Shown: positions 53,243 to 64,000 of the stretch, piece by piece | How positions within the stretch are numbered: position 1 is the stretch's first letter | Layout of the letters: every line of letters starts with the position of its first letter | Assembly (NCBI GenBank): GCA_963920525.1 | Contig: OY986439.1 | Span: forward strand, 50,409,482 to 50,473,481 | Reading direction: 5' to 3' | Length of the DNA: 64,000 bases | Source of the DNA: Dichetophora obliterata | Taxonomy: Eukaryota; Arthropoda; Insecta; Diptera; Sciomyzidae | Made by a program: the position numbers and the translations under genes | Notes under the pieces: model-generated | Database searches by the model: none | What the model saw: only the letters and a program-made list of their open reading frames with translations | What the model was told of the DNA's origin: nothing

Positions 53243-54367
53243 TTATGGTCCTTTGAAAATAGCACCTCTTGAATCTGGGCCTAGTGGCGTTGAAAAATTC
53301 TTAAAATTTTATACTATTAAACGAGCAATATTTATTTGTTCGTAAATGAGTTCTCGAAATCGGCCTGATTCAATGAAATTTTCAGTATAGGGGCTTAGGG
53401 AGGCGAAAAATCAATCTAACTAAATCTCATTTCTGAAGAAAATTTGTATAGCAGCTTACATTGGGATATTTGACCGATTTAGGCAGCAAAAATTAGTTTA
53501 TTCAGTAAATAGTTTTTATTTACGTCTGTTATTTGATTTAAAATTGCAAAACAAATTCGTTTAGCAGTGCACAGTTGGGTATAGCCAAAAATTATTTTAT
53601 ATGGTAAATAAGTTTCATTCAAGTCTATTATTTGATTTGAACCTTGTACGACCATTTGGACATATTCAACACTATTCAACATTGCAAAACAAAATTCGTT
53701 TAGCAGCGCACATTGGGCAATTTGACTGCTTTAAGAATCCAAAATTATTTTATTCGGCAAGTAGTTTCTATTCAAGTCTGTTATTTGATTTAAACCCTGA
53801 CGATCCTTGGGACACAAGCAACAGTATTCAACATTAAAAAAAAATCGTTTAGCAGCGCACGTTGGGGTATTTGACTGACTTTGGTGGCCAAAATTATTTT
53901 ATACGGTATGTAGTTTCTATTCAAGTCTGTTATTTCATTTTAACCCATTGCAAAAAAAAGTGTTTAGCAGCGCACATTGAGATATTTGATCGATTTAGGC
54001 AGCCAAAATTGTTTTATTCTTAATAATTTAATCTGTGTTTAATAAAATTGACTTTTGGCAGCTCAAATCGGTGAAATATTCTTATTTGCATCCCGAAAAG
54101 TGTTCACACCCGAAGTTCGATTCCAAAAATCCAGGGATTGGGATAACTGCTGGCATCCCTAATTAGGGCATTAGGAAAATTTATATCCCATAGCGATTTC
54201 GAAGAAACTTTCAATATAGGGGCTTACGGGGGCGAAAAATCGTTCTAACTAGGTATTATTTCTCAAAAAATTCGTTTTCTCCGTGCCTTCACGCGAGTAA
54301 TTTGTATTACTTTCCATTTCATTTTGCTTTTCTTATGTATCGAGCCATAACTTTTTGCATGTTAATT
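53243..54367. repeat. Tandem array, variable 113-150-bp units
   Basis: Units start TTTAGCAGCGCACATTGGG-like at about 53560, 53700, 53850 and 53962. Each contains CCAAAATTATTTTATTCGG and TCTATTCAAGTCTGTTATTT. A stray unit is at 55199. Also GGGGCTTAxGGxGGCGAAAA at 53392 and 54221. Confidence 0.7.
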
Positions 54368-55090
54368 AGGGCTGCCAGGTTTTTTTTAAAAAAATCGGGA
54401 TTTTACAAAAAAAAATTGGGACAGAGACTCAATCGTCCAGTACGCTTAGAATAACAAAAAAAAAAACTTTAAATACGTTTACTGAAAATCGATTTTTTCG
54501 AGTTGTATGTAACTTTAAAAAAGAAATTTTATATTTTAAACAAAAGTCAGTGACAGAGAACTCAAATAAATGAATATAGCTACAAAATAAACTTATAGTT
54601 TTACTAACCCATATTAATATCTGAAAATTAAAAATTTGTATTTTATAATGTATTTTACATAATGCACTTATTGTTTTTTCGTTTTGTTTTATTTTGTTCA
54701 TGCTATGTTTGATTGCTAGAAAAGGATGCGATATGTTAAACTTAACGAACATCGTGGGTGAAAATGAGCAAAGCAAAATTAACAATATCCACAAAGAATG
54801 ATGTTATTGTTTTATTCGCTCCCTTTTTCTTTATTTCACGCACTGTTCGGTTGCTTAAAAAGTATGCGGTTCGGTGCAATTAATTAGTGGCGTACAAATC
54901 TGTACAAATTTAGTCATGAAGAAATAAAAACGTAGGAAGTATTTTTAAAAAATAGTGAAAATATTACAAAATTAAATTGTTTTTCAAGAAATCGGGACAT
55001 TTGGCGTCCCGCGTGAGGTCTTCGCGGGATGCACATTTTTAGGCTGAAAATCCGGACAACCCGCTTGGAGATCGGGACCTGGCAGCCCTA
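54368..55090. mobile_element. 723-bp TIR element, ends AGGGCTGCCAGGT
   Basis: AGGGCTGCCAGGT (54368) and ACCTGGCAGCCCT (55090) inverted; AT-rich interior with GGGAC motifs near both ends. Target duplication unclear. Confidence 0.65.
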
Positions 55091-56481
55091 ATGTTAATGT
55101 TTGCAATATGAGCTCAGTCGCTTATGGATGTTGCTATTCGTTTTTATAACAAAGATTTTTTTTCCCATGTATTTAAATGTGGTAGTGCAGAATGAAGCTA
55201 GCAGCGCTTGTTGGGGTATTTGACCGATTTAGGCGGCCAAAATTATTTTATTCGGTAAAATTTTTCAATTATATTGCAGACTAATTATGTTTTTGCGGAT
55301 TTACGTACATTTAATGGGCTTACACGTACTTTTAAACTGAGAGGTGAAAATGTTGTTCGGAACATTTCTGATTACAGTAGCTTTGAAAAAATAAATTGTT
55401 TCATCGATATAAAATCAAAATAAAAAAATTTAAATAAATGGGTTTTGGCGGTAAGCCGGGCTAAGTGTCGCCCAGGTACTATATTTTATTGGCAATAGCC
55501 TGACGGAGGGGATTTGCAAAATATGGATTGTAAAAGTCAAAATAAAAACAGTTAAAAAAAAACGGCTACCTCAGGCTGAAGAGGCACATTTTCTCAACAA
55601 AACCAATTTTGAATTAAATCGATCGGATGAAAACTGTCTTAGTTATGCTGTCAACTAGGTCAAGAAAAGTGATTTTGAGTAAATGGCGTTTAAGTTTTGG
55701 AAGAAATAAGAGCGATCGAATAGCATGACAGCATTTGACACTCTTTAAGAACACTTATTCTTCGAATTTTCACTTGTAACTTATGTATCTCTGGGGTGTG
55801 AACTAATACTTTATGAAAAAAAAAACAAAATTTTGTTTGGAATGTTTTACACTGCTCATACTTCGTAAGTTAACATTATAAAATTAATAAATATAACATG
55901 AATTTAATTGCGAGCTTTAGATTAAGTAAGTTTTTAAGAAGGCAACAACTTGGATGGAAGGTTTTGTTGTTGTCTTCTTAAAAACTTACTTGATCTGAAG
56001 CTCACAATTAATTTCTTGTAATAATTTAAATAATAGATCACAATTAATTAACTAACATCAATAAATATAAATAAATTGTGTATGTAAATTTTTAATTCAA
56101 TACAAAAAAAACTTAATAATTTAGAATTAGAATATTAGTTTTGGATTAATTCTGCTTTTAGAAAAGAGGACAAAATAAATATTTTGAAAGGCATTTATTC
56201 TCTTAATAAAAAAGAGATATATATATATAATATTAAGGGCAATTTTTTTTAATACTGTAAGCTGGAAAAATAATAAAGTTGTTCATGAATGTTTCAATTT
56301 ATCAATGAAGCTCAGTTAAAGGCTTTTAAAGGGCTGAAATTTATGTAAATTATTTAAAGTTCATGTAAATTTATCACAGGACTTGAAAAGTAGGCCCAGA
56401 TTTGTTTAGCAGCTCTATCGTCAAGTTATCCAACAACAAAGCTGTAATTGTCATTAACGTCAAATGATAAAGACAACTACA
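55091..56481. other. Intergenic with a short hairpin at 55910-56010
   Basis: Inverted arms GAGCTTTAGATTAAGTAAGT and ACTTACTTGATCTGAAGCTC enclose an AACAAC/GTTGTTG loop; related to motifs at 14440 and 52242. Nothing else recognised. Confidence 0.4.
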
Positions 56482-56804
56482 CATGATACAATTATTTGAG
56501 AAGGTAGCCGCGTAGACTGGCTTTTTTCTCACGAGCGGCGATGGGTAGTTGTCAAAATCAGCTGTTTATGCAATTAATCAAAGAAAAGTGAAAAATAAGC
56601 GACCAATTAAGCATTGCTAGTCTACCGCAACAAACTAAAAACATTTCAATCAACTTCGCGAATAAATTTAATGAATCAAAGATAAGTTAAAAATAAGCAC
56701 ATTGCTAGTCAACAGCAGCAAACTACAACATTCTTTAGCTGTTTTTGACAACTACCAATCGCCAAAAAAATGTCACGGCTACCTTGTCAAATAATTGTAT
56801 CATG
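56482..56804. mobile_element. 323-bp MITE, TIR CATGATACAATTATTTGA (copy 1)
   Basis: Ends CATGATACAATTATTTGAGA and TCAAATAATTGTATCATG, with about 31 bp of TIR. Very similar to the copy at 57504 over its full length and in the same orientation. Flanks share ACTACA. Confidence 0.85.
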
Positions 56805-56861
56805 ACTACAACATATATAAGAAAAGTTAATTTGAAGCATCTGACATTGACATTTAGCTTA

Positions 56862-57266
56862 CACACTGTCTCTACTTACAATATTTGATTGCATGCGTAC
56901 TGTCAAATTGAATTTCATGATATATATCTCAAGTGTAGACCAGTCATATCATGAAATTGTTCATATCATGAAATTTATCTCTTGAAATATTTCTTGAGAT
57001 TTATTTCACGAGATTAGCTATCACTTTTCAGTAAAATATGTAAGTGTGTGCATTTTAAGAACTTTTCAAGACTTTTCAAGACTTTTCTTCAAAAAATATT
57101 GCAAAAGTATTAAAAGAGTGAAAAAACCTAAAGTGGAATGGCGAATGGAAGAAATTATTAATTTAATAAACTTTTACAAACAATTTCAAAAGCATGAAAT
57201 CTGGATATCATGAAATTCAATTTGACAGTTCGCATGCAATCAAATATTGTAAGTGGAGACAGTGTG
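56862..57266. mobile_element. 405-bp MITE, TTA duplication (copy 2 of the 52750 family)
   Basis: Same TIRs as 52750-53242 but the interior is in opposite orientation. TTA on both flanks (56859-56861, 57267-57269). Confidence 0.85.
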
Positions 57267-57503
57267 TTACACTTTGCTACAAATCGGGCCTACATCTTCA
57301 TTCTAGCATAATTGTACGAGGTAATTGGGCCTATTCTGCCAGATCTGTTATTCTGTTATGAATTTTCTGTTATGAATCATAAAAGATGCCGACCATAAAA
57401 GATCTGTTAAAAGTGGTATTCTGCCTTTCGATCTTTTATGGTACCCTGTTATCAATCTTCGACAGCTGATTGCTGTCAATAAAATTAAATTATTGGATAT
57501 GCA

Positions 57504-57827
57504 CATGATACAATTATTTGACAAGGTAGCCGCGTAGACTGGCTTTTTTCTCACGAGCGGCGATGGGTAGTTGTCAAAATTAGCTGTTTATGCAATAGTT
57601 CAAAGAAAAGTGAAAAAATAAACGGCAACTTAAACATAGCTAGTTAACCGCAACAAACTAAAAACATTTCAATCAACTTCGCGAATAAATTTAATGAATC
57701 AAAGATTAGTTAAAAATAAGCACATAGCTAGTCAACAGCAGCAAACTACTACATTCTTTAGCTGTTTTTGACAACTACCAATCGCCAAAAAACTGTCACG
57801 GCTACCTTGTAAAATAATTATGCCATG
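57504..57827. mobile_element. 324-bp MITE (copy 2), 9-bp duplication GGATATGCA
   Basis: Same family as 56482-56804. The exact duplication GGATATGCA at 57495-57503 and 57828-57836 gives a 9-bp target site, the length made by Mutator-like elements. Confidence 0.85.
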
Positions 57828-57836
57828 GGATATGCA

Positions 57837-59387
57837 TATAAAATGCCCGCGCACATTCACTTTGTCCAACCTAAAAAGCTGCACGAAGCCCACGTCAGGA
57901 AAATCGAACGGTTTGCTATTTAGGTTTCTTCTATTTAAAACTTTTCTTTAAACACGCACACACACATTTATTAATAATATAATCCCTGTAGGAAAATCAA
58001 CTAACTTAAAAGTAGTTGAAAAAGTAGTTTTTTGTCAACCACAACTAGTTGTAATTCTGACTTTTTCCATAGAACGAACTAACATATTTTGTATGGTGAT
58101 GTCCGCTAAATAAGTCAATTGACTTTTAGTCTGCATATGTTTTCAACTACTTGTAAAATTAGTTGAATTTAAATTATTTTTTAACTAATTTAAAATAAAT
58201 CAATTGAAAACCGCATATATTTTACACCACTTGTTAAATAAGTTAAATTTAAACTATTTTTTTAATTACTTTAGAATAAATATATTGAAAACTAATTAAT
58301 ATTCCACTTACTGAAGATGAGTTTAAAAGAATAAACATTTTTAATTTCTATACATCAAAGACATAATTTATTTTATTGTTTTGAAAAATAAAGTTAACAA
58401 TATTTAATGAAATAGCATCTTTAAATATATATAAACTTGTAAGCTAATAAAAATTTGCTATAAAAACATGTCAAAATCAGAATAGTTGCCGCCTTAATAT
58501 AATTCAAAGTATTAATAAGTAATTTCTCAATTACTTCATATATAATGCAATAAAACTATTAAAAATTGAAGTGAATGCCGCCTTAATTAGTTCTTTAATT
58601 AGTTATTTTTAAAAACAAGTTAGTTTTATAGTTTACTAGTTTTTAACCATTCTTACTGATATATGTAAATAAAAGACCGAAATGTTTACTTTCTAAAAAT
58701 TTGTTACGATAAAAGACAGAAAAATGTATCTGTTATTCCGTTGTCTTTCATAACAGATTTCATAGCAGATTTTGTCATGCAGAATACCAAATAAAAGATT
58801 TTGTAAAAGATTTTTTGACAGTTCCAAAAATCTGCTATGATTTATAACAGATTTCATAAAAGATTGTCGTGCAGAATATGAATTTTGGTCTCATAACAGA
58901 TTTCTTGACAACTCAAAATTTGTATGGGAAATCATAACAGAATAACAGAATTTTTCAAAAAAGATTGTGCAGAATACGTCCAAATATGCTTTTAGGGCAG
59001 AAGGGTGTGCTGGCAACTCTTTCTGCGTTTGTATTTTGCAATGTCAACATAAAACCATGTGGCAGCACTTGAACGATCCAAACTCTCCACTGCTGCCGCT
59101 CGCTCTTCTTCTTCTTATTTAAAAATTTTGACAGCTGCAAGCAAAATGAAATAATTTTCTCATTGACGGTGTAAGCAATTTCGTGACTTTTTCCATAAAA
59201 AAATTTAAGAAATTAACGTTTAAAAAGTAAACAATTTAATAGAAAAACAGAACCAACAAATTTGTGTGTTAACGGGTGATCCAAACTGATTGCTGTTGTT
59301 GCAAATGTCTGGCTGAACAGTTAGTGAGAAGAAAAAAACAAACCCAAAAAGCGTCGACAAACCAGAAGCAGCGAAAAGCAAAGAAAA
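57837..59387. other. Decayed repeats and MINDY-3 upstream region
   Basis: 57330-57480 and 58675-58985 carry repeated CATAACAGATTT / AAAAGATCTGTTA motifs and look like two halves of an interrupted repeat. 59160-59387 is the probable promoter/5' UTR of the next gene. Confidence 0.4.
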
Positions 59388-59628
59388 ATGGGCGAACATT
59401 CTCATAGTGCCTCGGCGAAAAATGCAGCCGCTGCAGCATCGGCAACGTCCACGTCAAGTGCAGCAGCAGTAGCAGCAGCTGCAACAGGAATACAGAACTC
59501 TATCAGTGGGAGGGACGTTGATGCTAGCGTAGCTATGAGTGCTAAGGATGCGCGAGAACTCTATGAGATTCGTAATTTATTGTGGGGATCAAGTATACGA
59601 GTTGATGTCTTCCGCAGATGGTCACAGG
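59388..59628 (+). CDS. MINDY-3-like (FAM188A) deubiquitinase, first coding exon
   Basis: Starts at ATG 59388 and ends at donor G|GTAAGT (59629), phase 1, coding 80 residues plus one base. Residues 8-40 are an Ala/Ser-rich low-complexity leader. Residues 51-80 (SAKDARELYEIRNLLWGSSI... DVFRRWSQG) match the N-terminal pattern E-L-x-x-L-x-W-G-x(n)-F-x-R-W-x-Q-G of MINDY-3, a family of ubiquitin hydrolases acting on Lys48-linked chains. In the family the catalytic Cys lies in the next block (GGPCA), which is not in the window: the intron runs more than 4.3 kb to the end. A frame continues 6 codons past the donor but is intronic. Confidence 0.72.
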
Positions 59629-61078
59629 GTAAGTTTCTGGGGTAGAGCGAGAAAAGGCGGGCGAGAAAGAAATAAACACCTGTATTTGTCAACTAGCTAT
59701 AGTACTGACATAATTTGTTGTTTTAAAATGTGAAATTGTTGACATGGTTTGTTGATGACTCACTTCGCAAAAGATTAACGATGAGTTGGGTGGGTGATCG
59801 GTGCAAGGCTACTTCTCAGTGGGTGCTAGCAGTTGTGTGTTGATAATGTTGGTGGCTGTGCTAAAACAACCTTGACTATGCCTGCCCAGCAGCCTTGCTC
59901 ACGCTGGCAATGGACTAGTTGAAAAATATGTTAATGTCTTACTTTGCACGTTACAAAGTAAGGTGTGTTATTATTTTGAATGGCTTTTATGCAAAAATAT
60001 TTAAGAGTTTTATCATATTTTGCTTAAATAGTCTTGACAGTCTTTTTCTTTAATGTTTCCTTTCCAATTATTGAAGAGATGTAAATTGTGAAAAATTCTA
60101 CATTCAGTTTGAAAGTAACCTTAACTTTTATGTTGAATTTTAAGACTGGAGCAGTTCCACAATGTTAAATTCCTTAACTTTTTCAGACAAAGTGGCAAAT
60201 CGAGGCATATACTTTGATATCGTATATTGGGTTTTATTGTATTCGATGGAAGTTTCAATATTGTTTTTATATTAAGATCATCACTTTGTTGCTCGCGTTT
60301 CGTGCTCTAAGTAATTTTGCAAGTAAAGTTCAAGTTTGAGCATGGCCTCAATGGTTTGAGAGGAGCATTTTGCATGTTCTTTTGCACTATTAAGGTTAGA
60401 AAATGTGTACAAAAATGATTTTAAGTAACTTCAAGACTTTAACTTTAAAACGAGTGCAGAAACAAACTTTATATGTTCATTTTGTAAAATATCACATCTT
60501 AAACCAAATTTTCAGACCTTGACAGTCTAGTGGTAGCGTGCTTGACTGAATCCTACGCTTTAACCTCTTTTTCCTTATTTCTAATCAAAATAACTTAAAA
60601 ACAGATCAATTTATTACAAAAAGGTATAGTTGATGGTGGTAGGAAAGTTTGTGGAGAGGAACGCTAAGACTAACTTCTGAAATCAAGGCATAACACTTCA
60701 GATTCATTATCACGTGCCTCTACAGCTTCTGCCATATTAAGAACATCAGACAAAAAGTTTCACTTGATTACTCCCTTTTTTATTCTGTGGTACCTCAAAG
60801 GACCAATAATGTGGTATAAGTAGGCCAGTCTATAGAGCTTTATGCCAAATAAGTTCATGGAGAAATAGTTTGCAACAAATAGTTTTTAAGAATAAAAAAC
60901 CAAGCAGACTAGGCAGCTGTTTCGTGTATCGCTCTCTCTTCAGTATTCACAGGCAACCTTATAGGCTATTTTGCAAAAAGTAAAAACCTTTTGCTTCATG
61001 AACTTATTCGGCAAAAAACTGAAATAGCGTTCTACATGCTTTTTCCAAAATTTTAAAAAAATTTATTTCGACTCTGAA
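59629..61078. other. MINDY-3 intron, nothing firm
   Basis: AT-rich. CAGTCTAGTGGTAGCGTG at 60526-60543 resembles a tRNA A box (tRNA-derived SINE relic) without a clear B box. Confidence 0.4.
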
Positions 61079-61314
61079 GGCCAATTTTTCAGTGCAAGTT
61101 TAAACTCTAATCAAATTAAACTGAGGTTAACTCACCAAAATTGGACGATTAAACTCGGTTTAACTAGATATTTTAGCATTCGTTGAAGTTAAATTGACTT
61201 TAACTGTCATATAATGTGTTTCTTTTTTGCCTAAACCGAGTTAAAACGTCCAATTTTGGTGAGTTAAGCTCGGTTTAATTTGACTAGAGTTCAAACTCGC
61301 ACTGAAAAATTGGC
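61079..61314. mobile_element. 236-bp MITE, TIR GGCCAATTTTTCAGTGC
   Basis: The ends and much of the interior are inverted (GGCCAATTTTTCAGTGC, ACTCTAATCAAATTAAAC, ACCGAGTTxAA). The TIR extends beyond 40 bp with mismatches. Confidence 0.75.
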
Positions 61315-61317
61315 CCT

Positions 61318-62130
61318 GATTGTTATCAATCTAAATAAGCATAAACTTTTTTTAGAAAACCAGTTAGGATTTCGAATTGGTCATAGTTGCGCAACAGCAA
61401 TATTAAAAGTAATGGATGATATTCGCACTAAATACGATACAGGTGATCTAACAATTTTGATGTTGCTTGACTTTTCAAAAGCATTTGACTCGCTAAATCT
61501 CGAGGTGTTGCTAAAGAACCTTAAAAATTCTTTAGGTTTCAGCAATTTCGCGGTCGAGTTATTAAAGTACTATCTGACAGAGAGGTTTCAACGAGTTCGA
61601 GACAAATTTTGAAACCTAAAATGCATCTTGGCTGGTATTCCTCAAAGATCTATCCTCGACCCTATTTTACTTAGTATTTTTATAAACGACATTGAACAAT
61701 ACTGTGAAAATGTTTCAATACATCTTTACGCCGTTGGCGCCCAGGTTTTTTTTTGCGAAGCCTATTGGTTTATCTGAAGACCTGGTTGTAAGAATACATG
61801 ACATGGGCCCTATTCTCGAACTGTGTTTTTAAGTGCACACTTTTTCTGATTGAACTAGCTAAGAATAATAATCTAAATTTGAATGCTTCCAAAACTGAAG
61901 TTCTGACAATCTCGCATGATAAATACGACATAAAATTACTACCCTCTATCACACTTGATGGACTGTCAATTAAGTTTGAAAAATGCGTAACCAGTTTAGG
62001 TTTTAAAATAAATTCAAATTTGGATTGCAAAGATAACATTAACTCCTTAGTTGGTAAAATGTATATGGTGCTCAGGAAACTAAGGTTCACTGTTGAGTTT
62101 ATTTCATAAGAGATGAAGTTTAAACTCACT
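61318..62130 (+). pseudogene. Degenerate non-LTR reverse transcriptase fragment
   Basis: Readable RT blocks: QLGFRIGHSCATAILKVMDD, LLDFSKAFDSLN, then after a stop GIPQRSILDPILLSIFINDI and LYAVGAQVF (the YADD box is mutated), then NLNASKTEVL and SLGFKINSNLD. At least three stops or frameshifts. Different from the copy at 28764-29975. Dead. Confidence 0.75.
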
Positions 62131-62503
62131 GAAAACTTTTAAGTACCACTGACTTCATACAGTGAGCTTGAGTCTGTTCTTATAATGCATCACGATTTGC
62201 AGTATGCGCACAACTGATATTTTTTAAGCTTCCAAATTGCAGCGTGATTTTTTTAATACTAATGATGAGTAAAGCTTGATAGAAAAATTACATTTTAGAA
62301 TGTTTGACGTTTGCAGTGCTGCAAAATTGCCGCATTATGATGCATTTCCGAACAGACCCCTTGTTTATGGAAACGTAGATGCTGAAGATGCTTATGGAAC
62401 ATAGCGCTGCAAGATATATCTTCTAAAAACATTATCATATCTCATCAACTCTCGTCAGATTTTAAACTGTGATACAGTAACTTATTTTTCCATCTGTAAT
62501 CTA

Positions 62504-63790
62504 TTGGGGGTTGGAATTAGTTTTAAAGGTTTTCTAAGAGATGGCGTAACTATCAGTAGATCGCATCGGGCACACCTGTGACTATATTCATTTCAAAGCA
62601 CATTGTCTAAGCTTCATTTTTCAGTATGTGTCATTCCACTGAAGTGTAAACAACATATATTTTTTTCTCTGTGAACATGTCGACTTTTGTTCCAACAAAA
62701 CGCAATTTGCGGGAAGGTTTACTTTTGTGCTTCCATTTGAAGAAAAAAGCGGTTGAAGCACAACGCACGCTTACTGAGGCTTACGGGGACTATGCTCCAT
62801 CGATTTCTACTTGTGAGTACTGGTTCCGTCGGTTTAAAAGTGGTGATTTTGATACGGAAGACAAAGAGCGTCCGGGAAAGCCGAAAAAGTTTAAAGATGA
62901 GGAATTGGAGGCTTTGCTCGATGAAGACCCGTGTCAAACCCTTCAAGAATTGTCAGAATCATTGGGAGTCGACTTATCAACGGTCGGCAAACGCTTGAAG
63001 GCCATGGGAATGATTCAAAAGCAAGGAAATTGGGTGCCGTACCAGTTGAAGCCGAGAGACGTTGAACGGCGATTTTGCATGTGCGAACAACTGCTTCAAC
63101 GGCATAAAAGGAAGAGTTTTTTGCATCGTATTGTCACTGGCGATGAAAAGTGGATCCATTACGATAATCCTAAGCGAAAAAAATCGTGGGGACCACCCGG
63201 CCATGCAACAACATCGAGGGCCAAGCCGAATATTCATGGCGCCAAGCTTATGCTGTGTATTTGGTGGGATCAGAAGGGTGTCGTGTACTATGAGCTGCTA
63301 AAACCTAACGAAACCATCACTGGGGAACGCTACCAATAACAATTGATGCAATTGAGCCGAGCATTAAAGGTTAAACGGCCGGAATATGCCAAAAGACACG
63401 ACAAAGTGGTTTTTCAACATGACAACGCACGGCCACATGTTGCAAGAACCGTCAAGGAAACGTTGGAGGCGCTGAATTGGGATGTGCTACCCCACCCGCC
63501 TTTTAGCCCAGACATAGCCCCTTCCGACTACCACCTATTCAGATCGATGACGCATGGCTTGGCTGAGCAGCGCTTCACTTCTTACGAGGATACCAAAAAA
63601 TGGGTCGATTCGTGGATTGCCTCAAAAGACGAATCGTTCTTCCGGCGCGGAATCCATATGCTGCCAGAAAGATGGGAAAATGTTGTAGCTAACGATGGAC
63701 AATACTTTGAATAATATACATTGTACCGTTGTTTCTAAATAAATGCTCAAAAACCGAAAAAAAACCTTTAAAATTAATTCCAACCCCCAA
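62504..63790 (+). mobile_element. Full-length mariner (Mos1-like), 1287 bp, TA duplication
   Basis: TIRs TTGGGGGTTGGAATTA... (about 30 bp, one mismatch) at both ends, TA at 62502-62503 and 63791-63792. Contains one transposase frame of family-standard length. Confidence 0.93.
62677..63714 (+). pseudogene. Mariner transposase, 345 codons with one internal stop
   Basis: Cut-and-paste transposase. The reading frame from ATG 62677 to TAA 63712 has 345 codons, the same length as Mos1. Only one defect is visible: TAA at 63337-63339 (codon 221), between the two halves of the catalytic core; there is no frameshift. The N-terminal HTH domain (about 1-110) and linker WVPYQL are present. The catalytic triad is D156 (VTGDEKW), D249 (QHDNARPH) and D284 (APSDYH), with 34 residues between the last two (DD34D). 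As it stands it would give a truncated product lacking two catalytic residues. Confidence 0.92.
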
Positions 63791-64000
63791 TAATTTTATA
63801 CACAAACTTCTACACTCCCGTTGTCCAAATTATTTATTTTAAAAAAATTTTTCCCCGCAATCGGAGCGAACGTGCAATTTCATAGTACCTGATTTTAACT
63901 TTGTATTGTCATCAAGAATGTTTTTTGTAACACTTTGGAATATTTTTCCAACACTTTGGAATATTTTACCAAACTCAATTAAAAATTCGAAATTCTAAGC
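63791..64000. other. MINDY-3 intron to window end
   Basis: Contains a short tandem duplication AACACTTTGGAATATTTT at 63930-63969. Nothing else seen. Confidence 0.4.

Overview
The window is strongly AT-rich eukaryotic DNA with spliced genes, short GT-AG introns of about 63-97 bp, and a very high density of transposable elements. Gene content points to a higher (cyclorrhaphan) fly: an insect-type PDGF/VEGF-related ligand, a full-length 345-codon Mos1-like mariner, piggyBac, hAT, Helitron/DINE-like and jockey-type elements, and a tRNA-derived SINE. The species cannot be named from the sequence.

Host genes. (1) A Pvf-type PDGF/VEGF ligand lies on the minus strand from 36211 down to at least 420. 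Its signal-peptide exon is at 35981-36211, a second exon at 12642-12747, and five short exons at 420-1269 carry the VEGF cysteine motif and CxCxC repeats. All seven exons join in frame (287 codons) across introns of about 23.2 kb and 11.4 kb, so most of the left 36 kb is Pvf intron; the C-terminal end is outside the window. (2) A plus-strand three-exon gene (1642-3071) of unknown function, possibly with an NTF2-like N-terminus, sits inside Pvf intron 2 in the opposite orientation. (3) The first coding exon of a MINDY-3-like deubiquitinase is at 59388-59628 (+); the rest of the gene lies beyond the window. (4) A candidate 63-codon two-exon microprotein gene (49191-49693, +) with a poly(A) signal, and a weaker candidate for a small secreted peptide (51670-51870, +).

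Mobile DNA. Pvf intron 2 holds a deleted mariner with long DDE spacing (7205-8116), a Tc1 relic (8220-9240) and a 194-bp tandem duplication. Pvf intron 1 holds a foldback element interrupted by a MITE (14690-15910), a TA-flanked element containing tRNA-like boxes and nested MITEs (16572-18333), a near-perfect hairpin (18426-18657), further TIR elements, a nearly intact piggyBac (22401-24998), a Helitron/DINE-like tandem array (25279-26122) split by a MITE, a non-LTR reverse transcriptase (28764-29975) and more MITEs. Between Pvf and MINDY-3 lie a 3.7-kb hAT (37490-41201, 8-bp duplication CTTGAAGT) with other elements nested in it, a second CAGGG-ended element (41772-42653, duplication AATATCAG), a 1.15-kb palindrome, an array of 112-bp hairpin units (48270-48680), a Helitron-like start with an adjoining SINE, and two pairs of related MITEs. 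The MINDY-3 intron holds a degenerate reverse transcriptase and a mariner with a single internal stop (62504-63790).

No CRISPR, prokaryotic operon, rRNA or intact tRNA gene is present. The window's main interest is the readable nesting order of its transposons and the very large TE-filled introns of a developmental signalling gene.
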